Assembly (NCBI GenBank): GCA_015056315.1
Contig: SVGN01000006.1
Coordinates: 1-64,000, forward strand
From: Clostridiales bacterium
GTDB taxonomy: Bacteria > Bacillota > Clostridia > Christensenellales > Aristaeellaceae
Reading direction: 5' to 3'
Length of the DNA: 64,000 nt
The notes under the pieces are model-generated. The model had not been told where the DNA came from. It worked only from the letters and a program-made list of their open reading frames with translations, and searched no databases. Each line of letters opens with the position of its first letter. The stretch's first letter is position 1. The position numbers and the translations under genes were made by a program. Positions 25,317 through 33,606 of the stretch are shown here, piece by piece.

Positions 25317-26036
25317 TCAGAAAAACGCTTCCTCTCCCGTATTAGCCAGCAATTCCATCACATTCGAGATCGTTTCTTCATCCGCATAGAAGATCAGGTA
25401 ACCCTGGAGCTCGTATGTGCCCACTACACAGAGCTGTTTGGAACAGTTCTCTTTGCGCAGCACCTGCTCCATAAAGTCGATCGCTGCTTCGTTGAACCAA
25501 TCGCCCCGGCTGTCCAGCTCACAGGTATAGGGAGTACCGTTACACAAGAACGAAAACGAGCGTTTCCCATCCGTCGGGGGCATTTGGGAAAAATCCATAT
25601 CCTCCGTCATCCCGCTCAGATCCTCCCGGATCTCTGTGATCTCCACCTCCGGCACGATCGACCCGATGCCCGTCAGAAAATCGGTATACATATGATCGAT
25701 ATCAAAGCATTCAGCCTCCAAAGCGTATACCATACGGGTGGCCGGAGCAGGCTCCGCCCCGTCGGGCTCGTGCATGCCCAGCGCGACCAGCACATCCATT
25801 ACGGTACAGGGTCTATCCGGCATCGTATCAGCAAACGACTCATCCACATTGAGGCCCGCCTCCCGCAAGGCCTTGACTGCTTCCTGTGGCGACATGGTAC
25901 TCATCCCTCCATATTGCGTTTCTTCCAAACCTTCACCAAACAAAAACCCAAACAGTTCCTCCAACCCTCCGGCCCGTGCCATAAGCGGCACGAACAAGAG
26001 CAGCAGACAAGCGACCAGGGAGAACAGCTTTTTCAC
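25317..26036 (-). CDS. Secreted protein of unknown function
   Basis: A 239-residue protein with a clear signal peptide (VKKLFSLVACLLLLFVPLMARA, cleaved near Ala-Arg-Ala) and no lipobox. I do not recognise the mature part. It is acidic, with a short helix-rich start (GGLEELFGFLFGEG) and a C-terminal alpha/beta segment with two Cys. The GTG at 26036 follows AAAGGAG; the reading back to 26126 lacks a site. The neighbour upstream on the strand is a small XRE regulator, with a terminator between them. Confidence 0.7.
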   Translation of the reverse strand: MKKLFSLVACLLLLFVPLMARAGGLEELFGFLFGEGLEETQYGGMSTMSPQEAVKALREAGLNVDESFADTMPDRPCTVMDVLVALGMHEPDGAEPAPATRMVYALEAECFDIDHMYTDFLTGIGSIVPEVEITEIREDLSGMTEDMDFSQMPPTDGKRSFSFLCNGTPYTCELDSRGDWFNEAAIDFMEQVLRKENCSKQLCVVGTYELQGYLIFYADEETISNVMELLANTGEEAFF

Positions 26037-26151
26037 AACAGTATCTCCTTTCGCAATGATCGTGACAGATATTGATTTCGACATCTTGCAGAAAAACCCT
26101 GCCGTTGGATGGCGATCAGCCAGCAAGCATCAGCGGGAACAGCGTGTCTGT

Positions 26152-26197
26152 AAACAAAGCAGAAGAAGCGAGGCGTCCCTTCCCTCGCTTCCTCTGC
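26152..26197 (-). terminator. Terminator of the small XRE regulator gene
   Basis: A 15-bp stem with one mismatch (26159-26173 with 26183-26197), followed on the minus strand by TTTGTTT. Confidence 0.8.
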
Positions 26198-26201
26198 TAT
26201 A

Positions 26202-26435
26202 TCACGCCGCATTGCCGGTGACCAAAATCGCATCGATGGGCACGGAAAAGATCACCGAGAGCGCCACCAGGTTATCCACCGTCGGCAGGGACTCGCCATG
26301 CTGCCACTTGTAGATGGCCTGCGGGGTGGCAAAGCCCATCATGCGCTGGAGTTGCTTAACAGAGATGCCGCGCTGCTCCCGGAGCATGGTGATGTTCCGG
26401 CCGGTCTGCTTCATGTTGACGACGGGAAAAAGCAT
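26202..26435 (-). CDS. Small XRE-family transcriptional regulator
   Basis: A 77-residue protein consisting almost wholly of an HTH_3 domain (NITMLREQRGISVKQLQRMM, then QAIYKWQHGESLPTVDNLVALS). The ATG follows AAAGGAG. It begins 35 bp after the stop of the RtcB gene on the same strand, so the two are probably co-transcribed, and the regulator could control that operon. Its ligand is unknown. Confidence 0.85.
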   Translation of the reverse strand: MLFPVVNMKQTGRNITMLREQRGISVKQLQRMMGFATPQAIYKWQHGESLPTVDNLVALSVIFSVPIDAILVTGNAA

Positions 26436-26470
26436 ATTCGTCTCCTTTCCGGCATCCGGCCGGCGTTCAC

Positions 26471-27670
26471 TCAGTCGGATGCCTTGAAATTATAGATGGG
26501 CTTCATGATATCGATCACATCAACGGAATCGCGGATCACGCCGATGATATCCTCCAGAGACTTGTAGGCCATCGGGGCCTCATCAATGGTGGAGGCATTG
26601 ACGGAGGTGGTATAGATGCCCTTCATGGCCTGGGTGTATGCATCCAGATCCAGCGTCTCTCTGGCGGCACTGCGGGACATCAGCCGCCCTGCGCCGTGGG
26701 GTGCAGACCAGTTCCACTCCGGGTTGCCACGGCCCACCGCCAGCACGGAGCCATCCCGCATATTGATCGGGATGAGCACCTTCTCGCCCTTGTGTGCCGC
26801 GATGGCTCCCTTGCGCAGGATCATCTCCCGGGTATCGATATAGTTATGGATGGTGTGGAAGCTCTCGCCGCCGGTCAGGCCAGAGCGGGCCAGCAGCACC
26901 TCTGCGATCAGCTCGCGGTTGCGGCGGGCAAACCGCTGGCAGATCTCCACATCGTGCAGATAATCCTCCAGGTACTCGCCGTAGACGTAGCACAGATCCT
27001 CCGGCACGGTCAGAGGCTTGTTCTCCCATTGCAGCGCCTTCAGCGCCGCCTGGATCTCCTTGCGCCTGCCTGCGGCCTTGTACTCGGCGATCAGCGCATC
27101 CCGCCTCCGGAAGTACTCCTCCCGGCCCTGGTTCAGCTCCACCGCCAGGCGCTGGTAGTGCTCGGCCACCTGCTTGCCAAGGTTACGGCTGCCGCTGTGG
27201 ATGATCAGGTACAGGGTACCATCCCCCGCGCGGTCGATCTCGATAAAGTGGTTACCTCCGCCCAGCGTACCCAGCGAGCGCTGGAGCCTGCGGCTATCCT
27301 TCAGCGTGCGGAAGCACCGGAGCGTCTCCAGATCGAAGGGCTCCCTGCGCCCCTCCCACACATTCATGCCCGAGGGCACATAGTGGGCAGCCTCGTCGAA
27401 GCGGGCAAAGTCCACCTGGCGTTCATTAAGCCGTACCGTATACATACCGCAGCCGATATCCACCCCCACCACATTGGGAACGGCCTTATCCCTGATGGTC
27501 ATGGTGGTGCCGATGGTGCAGCCCTTACCCGCATGCACATCCGGCATGATACGGATGGTGCTGCCCTCGGTAAACGCATAGTCGCACATGCGACGGATCT
27601 GGTCGATGGCCTCCTGCTCGATGACCTTTGCATATGCAATGGCCGTAGCGACCTTTCCTTGAATGATCAT
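26471..27670 (-). CDS. rtcB: RtcB family RNA-splicing ligase
   Basis: A 399-residue RNA ligase that joins 2',3'-cyclic-phosphate or 3'-phosphate ends to 5'-OH ends using GTP and Mn2+. Motifs seen: PDVHAGKGCTIGTT, VGVDIGCGM (metal Cys), GTLGGGNHFIE, and the GMP-accepting His in APHGAGRLMSR. The C-terminus NFKASD is shorter than classical RtcB (about 470 residues), as in the RtcB2-type proteins. The ATG at 27670 follows GGGAGG. It is preceded by a small ORF and a terminator, suggesting transcription attenuation, and followed by a small XRE gene. Confidence 0.92.
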   Translation of the reverse strand: MIIQGKVATAIAYAKVIEQEAIDQIRRMCDYAFTEGSTIRIMPDVHAGKGCTIGTTMTIRDKAVPNVVGVDIGCGMYTVRLNERQVDFARFDEAAHYVPSGMNVWEGRREPFDLETLRCFRTLKDSRRLQRSLGTLGGGNHFIEIDRAGDGTLYLIIHSGSRNLGKQVAEHYQRLAVELNQGREEYFRRRDALIAEYKAAGRRKEIQAALKALQWENKPLTVPEDLCYVYGEYLEDYLHDVEICQRFARRNRELIAEVLLARSGLTGGESFHTIHNYIDTREMILRKGAIAAHKGEKVLIPINMRDGSVLAVGRGNPEWNWSAPHGAGRLMSRSAARETLDLDAYTQAMKGIYTTSVNASTIDEAPMAYKSLEDIIGVIRDSVDVIDIMKPIYNFKASD

Positions 27671-27698
27671 TTTCTCTACCTCCCGGAATCGATGAATC

Positions 27699-27734
27699 AA
27701 AAAAACCACCCGCCATGCATCGACGGGTGGTTTG
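27699..27734 (-). terminator. Intrinsic terminator in the leader of the rtcB-like gene
   Basis: ACCACCCG/CGGGTGGT stem followed on the minus strand by seven U residues, 29 bp before the rtcB start. It ends the unit containing the small ORF at 27760-27891 and may attenuate rtcB. Confidence 0.8.
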
Positions 27735-27759
27735 AGGGTGCCGTTGCGCCCGGCCTATG

Positions 27760-27891
27760 TTAGCAGAGTGCTCGTGGGGCCGGTGCTTCCAGCTTCGTCG
27801 AATGCAGGCATGACAAAGGCTGATACTGCGTTTCAGGCAGTACCAGGCTGATCTCTTTGCGCAGACTCAAAAGCATGGAAACAGCGAACAT
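27760..27891 (-). CDS. Small ORF (43 codons) upstream of rtcB
   Basis: An ATG at 27891, with AAAGGAG 8 bp upstream, opens a 43-residue frame beginning MFAVSMLLSLRKEISLVL and ending APRALC. A strong promoter precedes it and a terminator follows, before rtcB. I do not recognise the peptide. The first nine residues are hydrophobic. It may be a regulatory leader peptide or an independent small protein. Confidence 0.5.
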   Translation of the reverse strand: MFAVSMLLSLRKEISLVLPETQYQPLSCLHSTKLEAPAPRALC

Positions 27892-27926
27892 CACGAAAAC
27901 TCCTTTCTTTCTTGGTTTACGGAAGT

Positions 27927-27955
27927 AGTATAGCACAAAGGGCGGGGTTTGTCAT
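27927..27955 (-). promoter_or_regulatory. Promoter of the small ORF / rtcB unit
   Basis: Minus-strand ATGACA (27950-27955), 17-bp spacer, TATACT (27927-27932). Confidence 0.7.
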
Positions 27956-28164
27956 TCTACCGGTGGTATAAAAAAAGGGGGAGGATGGGACAGAAATGAA
28001 GCCAAGTGCGTTTTTATCAGTTAACAGGGGTCTGATTATGGAAAGCAAAGAAACCTTAAAGCGCTGACTACGATGTGCTCATTTTCTTTGCATTCTTCAG
28101 AATTTCGTCACCGAGTGGTGACAATGTGAAAGTTGTTTGTATAGAAACTTCCAAACCCTTGTGC

Positions 28165-28170
28165 TATAAT
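28165..28170 (+). promoter_or_regulatory. TATAAT -10 element
   Basis: A perfect TATAAT with a weak TAGAAA-like -35 at 17 bp. It precedes the small ORF at 28211. The stretch 27956-28210 otherwise holds no gene I can see. Confidence 0.5.
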
Positions 28171-28210
28171 TTATCTACATACACAAACGAAGAGCGAGGG
28201 GGCATTTCAA

Positions 28211-28375
28211 ATGTCTAGCCACAAGCGAAAAACGAAGTATATTTCAAAACAGTATTCTATGACTGACTGGAGGAACCATTATGGCCCTAAAGGATATGAT
28301 GAGAACCTTGATTGGCAAGAAGGAGATGTCCGTCCAAACACAGCCGCAGGACAAGGCCTTACTGACAGCGAATGA
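28211..28375 (+). CDS. Small ORF (54 codons) overlapping the next gene
   Basis: An ATG preceded by GAGGGGG opens a frame starting MSSHKRKTKYISKQYS and ending GQGLTDSE. Its last 95 bp overlap the following gene in another frame, which would allow translational coupling. The N-terminus is basic and the C-terminus acidic. No family recognised. Confidence 0.4.
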   Translation: MSSHKRKTKYISKQYSMTDWRNHYGPKGYDENLDWQEGDVRPNTAAGQGLTDSE

Positions 28376-29531
28376 TTTTCCGATCTTTCGCGCTGCCGAT
28401 GTTGATCTGACCAAGTATCAGAAGGTGCCATTGATGGGACTTGCTGCTTTGGGGACTGCGTTCTCGACGCTGCCAGAAGCTGCCAGAACTATTACCGAGA
28501 CGGTAACAACACGTATTGCCACCGGAACCCCTGTATTTGCCGGTTTCTGGCCTGAAGGCGTCTTTGGCAGAATGCTTGATAAGGGTCAAGGCTTCTCCGG
28601 TAATATTACGGGTATCGATGGCAGCAGCGGCATCGTTGGACGTATGCGTTACAAGTTGCTCGATGGTGGCATTCCGGTGACAACCACCACCAACACAGTA
28701 ATTCCCTTTGACCCAATGACCATGGTTGTTGCAGCAGCTCTGATCAGCATTGACAAGAGGCTGGATACCCTACAGGAAAAGGCAGAGGAGATTCTGCAGT
28801 TCCTGAAGCTTGAAAAGCAGTCCAAACAACGCGGAAATCTGAATATGCTCGCAGAGATCATGGAAGAATACAAACGGGACTGCAATAATGAAAAAACTTG
28901 TGCGCTTCGCGTTGTAGCTGTTCAGGACATAAAACGTGAAGCTCATCAGGATATTCTGTTCTACCAGGAGCAGATTGCCCGCAAACTTCAAGAGCAAAAA
29001 GCAATTCATGGTATGCAGAAGGCTAAGAATCTGATGGACTCTGTGATGAATGAGTTCTACGAATACCAGCTTGCAAGCTATCTGTACGCGTACGCGTCCT
29101 TCATGGAAGTCATGCTGCAGAAGAATTTTGAAGCGGCTCCCGCAGTCGCAGAGAAGATGGCGGCTCATGCAAAGAAGTACACAGACCTTTATACTGAATG
29201 CAGGTCACAAATTGCTAGCTACCAGCGTTCAGCCATCGAAGCACAGCTGCTCGGAGGATTGGGCAACGTTGCAAAGACAGTCGGACAGAAAATAGCTTCT
29301 GTACCTGTACTGAGCAAAGGCCCTGTCGATGAGGCTCTGATCAGCGCGGGCGAATCTATCGGCAAGTTCAATAAGGATGCTGTTGCAAAGAAGCTGGAGG
29401 TTTTTGCTCCGCTGGAGGATTCACGTATGCTGACGTTCATAGAAAACGTACGTCGCCTTGATCTGTTGTATAATCGTGCTGATGGCATGATTACCGACGG
29501 AGAAAACCTCTATATCATGGAAACTGCATAA
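28281..29531 (+). CDS. Conserved-looking protein of unknown function
   Basis: A 416-residue cytosolic protein I cannot assign. Residues about 60-160 are rich in small and Thr residues, with Gly-rich turns (GFSGNITGIDGSSGIVG) and one hydrophobic segment (MTMVVAAALI). Residues about 165-330 are strongly helical and partly coiled-coil (KRLDTLQEKAEEILQFLKLEKQ). The ATG follows CTGGAGG. It is transcribed with the small ORF at 28211 and ends with a terminator. Composition is more A+T rich than the flanks, so it may be a transferred accessory gene. Confidence 0.6.
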   Translation: MALKDMMRTLIGKKEMSVQTQPQDKALLTANDFPIFRAADVDLTKYQKVPLMGLAALGTAFSTLPEAARTITETVTTRIATGTPVFAGFWPEGVFGRMLDKGQGFSGNITGIDGSSGIVGRMRYKLLDGGIPVTTTTNTVIPFDPMTMVVAAALISIDKRLDTLQEKAEEILQFLKLEKQSKQRGNLNMLAEIMEEYKRDCNNEKTCALRVVAVQDIKREAHQDILFYQEQIARKLQEQKAIHGMQKAKNLMDSVMNEFYEYQLASYLYAYASFMEVMLQKNFEAAPAVAEKMAAHAKKYTDLYTECRSQIASYQRSAIEAQLLGGLGNVAKTVGQKIASVPVLSKGPVDEALISAGESIGKFNKDAVAKKLEVFAPLEDSRMLTFIENVRRLDLLYNRADGMITDGENLYIMETA

Positions 29532-29538
29532 GTAACCA

Positions 29539-29565
29539 GGCACCGCGGGCAACTACGGTGCCTTT
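29539..29565 (+). terminator. Terminator of the unknown gene
   Basis: GGCACCG/CGGTGCC hairpin followed by TTTC. Confidence 0.65.
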
Positions 29566-29621
29566 CATACCCTTAACTTTCAGCGTATTCGAACCATCCT
29601 TCAATCGGGGGGATTTCCATA

Positions 29622-29656
29622 TACAAACAGCCGGAAACCTTGCGGCTTCCGGCTGT
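29622..29656 (-). terminator. Terminator of the sigma factor gene
   Basis: ACAGCCGGAA/TTCCGGCTGT, followed on the minus strand by TTGTAT. Confidence 0.65.
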
Positions 29657-29672
29657 CCTAAAAGCGCCTTGC

Positions 29673-31337
29673 TCATCCGTTGGCGATCAGCGTGGTCAGG
29701 GCTCTCCTCTGCCCCTCGGTGGGCTCCTTCAGCTTGCCGTTCTTCAGCAGCGCTGTGATGCAGTGCAGCAGGAACCACCCGTCGGCGTGGAATACAAACT
29801 GCAGCTCATACTCCTTTACCCTTTTGAGATGTGCGGGCACCGAGCGCAGCACAGCCTCGGCATAAGGGGCCTTCAGCGCCTCAAATTCGGCCCGGTGCTT
29901 TGCCTTGATCCGCTCGCCGATGGCAAGGAGCTTATCCCGGATCTCATCGCTTGCCAAAACCACGATCTGCCACGCGGAGCAGAAGTGCTCATCGGCATGG
30001 CCGTTGGTCTTGATGTACCCGCGCTGGGCGAGCCATGCATACTCATCCTTCGAGAGGCGCTCCTCCGCCGCTCTTTGATAGAGGCTGAGCACGCGTCGGG
30101 CATCCTCGGCATACTGGAAGCCGTGATGCTCGCCGCGGTCGGACCATTTGCTGTCGATCTGCCAGAGGATGCGCTGGCCGTTGCCATTCCACATAGGGCC
30201 GCACCAGCGATCCATATGCACATAGCCATCGGGAAGCGCCAATGCATCCGGTGCTACGGATGCCTGATAGATATTATGTGCGCCATCCGGACGGAGCGTG
30301 GCGACCTCATCAAAAGAGATGCGGTTCTCCCGCTCTTTCTCGCCGGCCCAGGCGGCGATATAGGGGATCAGCGTCCACAGGATGAAATTTTGATCCGCTT
30401 TGGGAGGCTCGCTCAGGGAGAGGGGCCGGTCGGTCTGGGCGCAGCGGATGGCCGGATCATCCAGAATGCCGGAGGAGGTCAGCTCATCGTACAGATCGTT
30501 GGCAAACAGCTCCGCCGCGCGCCTGTACATATCGTTCTGCATGGTGAGCAGCTCTGCCGTCGGCTCGCTGATGATGAAGTTGACGATGTACCGATCCTTT
30601 TGCAGCTGCAGGAAGCCGTATTCCTCCAGGAATTCAGCCTCCGTTTCCACATACACGGGGGAAACGCCAAGGGCGTCGGCGATCTCGTTAACGGTCTTTG
30701 CCTCATTGCGCACGCAGTAGCAGATATTCTGAGCCAGCGTGGAACGGAGGAACTCATCGGGAGACTTCTTGCCCGAGGAACCATTGATACCCCAGGAGCT
30801 GAACCTGATCGGGGCAAACTGAAGGCTGCTTGCTTTTCTCATCGTGTCCATACCTCGTTTCAATTCCTTTTTGGCTTCAAACAAGTGCCATTTGACAGTT
30901 CCGAGCGGAATGCCCAGTTCTCCGGCGATCTCTGCCTGCTTGCGATTCTCGAAGTAATACGCGATCACGATCCTTCTTTGCAGCTTGGAAAGGTATGCGA
31001 TCTCCATCCGGAGGCGGTGGAGGGCTTCTGTATCGTCATCATTCCCCGGATCGGCGCAGGGCGCTGCCAGCAGCTCTGCCACCTCATCAACGGAAACGCC
31101 GACCATCCTTTTCGCGTTGTCTCGATAGTAGTTGCTGAGGGTGTTATGGGCGACCGTCCAAATGAACTTGCCCATGTCCGCAACATCATCCCTGACAAGG
31201 AGCGCACGGAACGCCCTTATCGCGATCTCCTGCGACAGATCCTCCGCATCCTGGAGGCTCCTGCACCTTTTCAAAGCAAAGCCGAATACAGGCTTCAGAT
31301 ATTCGGTCACGGTCTTTTCCACATCATGTCTGTTCAC
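29673..31337 (-). CDS. Sigma-70 family (ECF-like) sigma factor with long C-terminal extension
   Basis: A 554-residue protein. Residues 1-170 form a complete ECF sigma factor: region 2 (FGFALKRCRSLQDAEDLSQEIAIRAF, then FIWTVAHNTLSNYYRD) and region 4 (QRRIVIAYYFENRKQAEIAGELGIPLGTVKWHLFEAKKEL). About 385 further residues contain a winged-helix-like part (CVRNEAKTVNEIADALGVSPVYVETEAEFLEEYGFL) and a mixed alpha/beta tail with WCGPMWNGNG. No anti-sigma gene is adjacent, so the extension may carry the sensing or inhibitory function. The GTG at 31337 follows GAGGT. Confidence 0.85.
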   Translation of the reverse strand: MNRHDVEKTVTEYLKPVFGFALKRCRSLQDAEDLSQEIAIRAFRALLVRDDVADMGKFIWTVAHNTLSNYYRDNAKRMVGVSVDEVAELLAAPCADPGNDDDTEALHRLRMEIAYLSKLQRRIVIAYYFENRKQAEIAGELGIPLGTVKWHLFEAKKELKRGMDTMRKASSLQFAPIRFSSWGINGSSGKKSPDEFLRSTLAQNICYCVRNEAKTVNEIADALGVSPVYVETEAEFLEEYGFLQLQKDRYIVNFIISEPTAELLTMQNDMYRRAAELFANDLYDELTSSGILDDPAIRCAQTDRPLSLSEPPKADQNFILWTLIPYIAAWAGEKERENRISFDEVATLRPDGAHNIYQASVAPDALALPDGYVHMDRWCGPMWNGNGQRILWQIDSKWSDRGEHHGFQYAEDARRVLSLYQRAAEERLSKDEYAWLAQRGYIKTNGHADEHFCSAWQIVVLASDEIRDKLLAIGERIKAKHRAEFEALKAPYAEAVLRSVPAHLKRVKEYELQFVFHADGWFLLHCITALLKNGKLKEPTEGQRRALTTLIANG

Positions 31338-31456
31338 TTGCTTGTACCTCGTTGAAAGCTTTCACCTGTATAGACACGCGGATCGGAAAAAGGTTGGGGT
31401 TTTGGGGGATTTTTTTCGGGAATTCTTTTGGGGGTTCTTGGCTAAAGACACTTTTG

Positions 31457-31462
31457 ATTATA
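31457..31462 (-). promoter_or_regulatory. Extended -10 of the sigma factor gene
   Basis: Minus-strand TGATATAAT with no recognisable sigma-A -35, so another sigma factor, possibly the gene's own product, may help. Confidence 0.45.
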
Positions 31463-31550
31463 TCATAACGGCTTTGTTTCTTTTTTCGGGGGGTAGGGGG
31501 CGGCAGCGGGCTATGTGCGAAACGTAGTAAGCATTACCCACTGTACTTCC

Positions 31551-31751
31551 GGATCGGCAAAGCGAAAAAGCCGGTACAGTTCTTTGCGGTCATCTGCGCC
31601 CGGAGAGATCAGGGCAATGCGCTTAGCAGTATGGAGATATAAAGGAACCGCCTTGCCGGGGTTCGGCAGGGCGGTTTCTCGTGGACACACGGTATTCTCA
31701 TCCATGTATCCAAACCTGTATTCAATCATTCTTGCAAGCAGCTCTACCGCT
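31551..31751 (-). repeat. Dispersed repeat, copy 1 (decayed 3' end of a small zinc-ribbon gene plus its terminator)
   Basis: On the minus strand it encodes a remnant similar to the tail of the pseudogene at 36337-36659 (copy 1 reads ELLARMIEYRFGYMDENTV against ELLARICEYWFGQMNEDTV there). A GCC-rich hairpin (AACCGCCTTGCCG/CGGCAGGGCGGTT) and the conserved stretch AAAGCCGGTACAGTTCTTTG follow. Related copies lie at 33099-33219 and 36240-36447. Nothing else is seen in the gap 31338-31869 apart from the sigma-factor -10. Confidence 0.7.
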
Positions 31752-31869
31752 TACCAAACAGCAGGCCCCGGCAGCGTTATGCTCCTTTATCCGTTAGCAG
31801 TCCACCGGCGCAGCGCATGCGCCCGAGGCCGGTGGAGCGTTCATCCTTTACCCGGTCTGTCGGCCGGGC

Positions 31870-32958
31870 TCACCGCTTGATGTCGTAATTCATATTCATC
31901 AGGTTCCGGATCGTCTCCACATCATCGGTGATGTTCGCATCACCGTGGATGGTGTGTTTGATGACGCTGGAAGCAACGGCAAAGTTGACCATATCCATCG
32001 GGCGATAATCATTCATCATGGCGTAGATCAGGCCGCTGGCAAAGGCATCGCCGCCTCCCACGCGGTCGAGGATGTTGAAGGTGAACAGCTTGCTTTCGAA
32101 GGTGTGGCCCTGATACCACATAAAGGCCTTCAGGCTGTTCTCGCTGCCGCTGTGGGCATAGCGCACATGGCGGGCAATGCACTTGATGTTGGGGTAACGC
32201 TCCACAAAACGCTGGAACACCTCATCCTGCTGCTCATAGCTGGGCTGCAGGGGAACGCCGTCCTTCCAGTCGCCCTTGGTATGGTCGTTGTCATCCTTCC
32301 ACAGATGATACGGCTCGATACCGAACAGCACCGTGATGTATGGCAGACATTCGGTGCAGAAATCGCGGGCTGCCTCCCACGTCCACAGGCGGCTGCGGAA
32401 GTTACCGTCAAAGCTGATGGTCATGTTTTTGGCATGCGCCGTTTTGAGCAGATCCATGATCAGCCGGGGGCAGTTGCCGCCCACCGCAGGCGTGATGCCG
32501 CTGAGGTGCAGCCAATCGAAGCCATCCAGCAGCGCATCCAGATCCACCTTCGAAAAATCATATTCGGTGATGGCGCTGTGCTTGCGGTCGTAGGTGACCT
32601 TGCTGGCGCGGATGCCGTAGCCGGTCTCCAGATAATAGGTGCCCAAACGGTGGGTAGGGGTCTCTGCGTGGCTGGAGAGGATCACGGGGGTGCAGTGCAC
32701 ATCGTTGGAGCGCAGCCAGCGCACAGCGCTCTTGCCGAGGCTGTTGTTGGGCACAACGGTGAAAAACGTGCTGTCGATGCCCAGATTGGCAAGCGCCAGT
32801 GCGATATTGGCTTCGCTGCCGCCGTAGCTGGCATCGAAATTATTTGCCATGCGTATCTTGTCGTAGTTGGGCGGCGTAAGGCGCAGCATGATCTCGCCCA
32901 CGGTAATGAATTTCTGCGGGCTTTTCTGGTTTCGGAGCAAAGGATTGTTGTGTTCCAT
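31870..32958 (-). CDS. PfkB family sugar kinase, 2-dehydro-3-deoxygluconokinase-like
   Basis: A 362-residue ribokinase-fold enzyme. The N-terminal FITVGEIMLRL and YGGSEANIALALANLG match PfkB substrate-binding regions. The signature near residue 300, NILDRVGGGDAFASGLIYA, contains the catalytic Asp (GGDAF) and anion hole. Overall similarity is to KDG kinase, which phosphorylates 2-keto-3-deoxygluconate in pectin/uronate degradation. There is no KDPG aldolase beside it, so the substrate remains probable only. The ATG follows AAAGGAGG. Confidence 0.85.
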   Translation of the reverse strand: MEHNNPLLRNQKSPQKFITVGEIMLRLTPPNYDKIRMANNFDASYGGSEANIALALANLGIDSTFFTVVPNNSLGKSAVRWLRSNDVHCTPVILSSHAETPTHRLGTYYLETGYGIRASKVTYDRKHSAITEYDFSKVDLDALLDGFDWLHLSGITPAVGGNCPRLIMDLLKTAHAKNMTISFDGNFRSRLWTWEAARDFCTECLPYITVLFGIEPYHLWKDDNDHTKGDWKDGVPLQPSYEQQDEVFQRFVERYPNIKCIARHVRYAHSGSENSLKAFMWYQGHTFESKLFTFNILDRVGGGDAFASGLIYAMMNDYRPMDMVNFAVASSVIKHTIHGDANITDDVETIRNLMNMNYDIKR

Positions 32959-33026
32959 AATGAGCCTCCTTTGTGTCTGCGGATCAACGATGGCGGATGT
33001 GGCTTTGTACGCTTGTATTTATCTGT

Positions 33027-33056
33027 ATTATATGACATAACAGCCATCTATTTCAA
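33027..33056 (-). promoter_or_regulatory. Promoter of the sugar kinase gene
   Basis: Minus-strand TTGAAA (33051-33056), 18-bp spacer, TATAAT (33027-33032). Confidence 0.75.
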
Positions 33057-33098
33057 GGCATAAGTTCATGCCAGGTGCAAAGGGATGCAGAAGCGATG

Positions 33099-33219
33099 AG
33101 CGCCGATTTGGTATGATGAAAAAAGCCGGTATGGGTCTTTGCGCTTGCAAGTATGGGGAGGTAAAGGAACCGCCTTGCCGTGGGGGGCGGCAGGGCGGTT
33201 TGTCATGGGCACACGGTAT
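33099..33219 (-). repeat. Dispersed repeat, copy 2
   Basis: Shares AAAGCCGGT, the hairpin AACCGCCTTGCCG/CGGCAGGGCGGTT and the following CACACGGTAT with the copies at 31551-31751 and 36240-36447, in the same orientation. It flanks one side of the SIR2-STAND gene region. Confidence 0.65.
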
Positions 33220-33227
33220 AGATACTC

Positions 33228-33438
33228 TCAATTCTCGGTATATGCTCGTACCAACAACAGTTTTACTTTTTCCAAATCATCAGGTGCCTGAATAACCGCC
33301 TGCAGATCTCCGGTACCATAATGGCCGATTCCACGCATATCCCGCGTGAAACCCTCTTCAAGGGTTACGCTGTCGGGACAAAACCCCAAACTTTTGTGTT
33401 TCAGCATATGCCGATATCGAGAAACAATACTGTTAAGC
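33228..33438 (-). pseudogene. Truncated C-terminal fragment resembling DUF5655
   Basis: An open frame of about 70 codons ends at 33228 and contains RGIGHYGTGDLQAVIQ followed by DDLEKVKLLLVRAYTEN. This matches from memory the C-terminal pattern of DUF5655-type proteins (GHxGxGDxEV...DLExxxxLIxxAY). The 5' part is missing: a stop lies just upstream of the fragment, and no ribosome binding site precedes the internal ATG at 33407. The rest of the gap to 33606 holds a hairpin (CAATGCC/GGCATTATTG near 33524-33551) and AT-rich sequence. Confidence 0.5.
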
Positions 33439-33606
33439 GAAATTTCTTATTAATGATGTTTTCTTTTGGCATTTGATGAAACAACGAAAGAAGAAAGAAA
33501 TGGTGGCGGAATTATGCAGTAACAATGCCCAGTCACACTAGGCATTATTGCTGTTATTGCTTCATCTATTTACGAGAGGCATCAAACACTCCAAATCTAA
33601 AAATCG

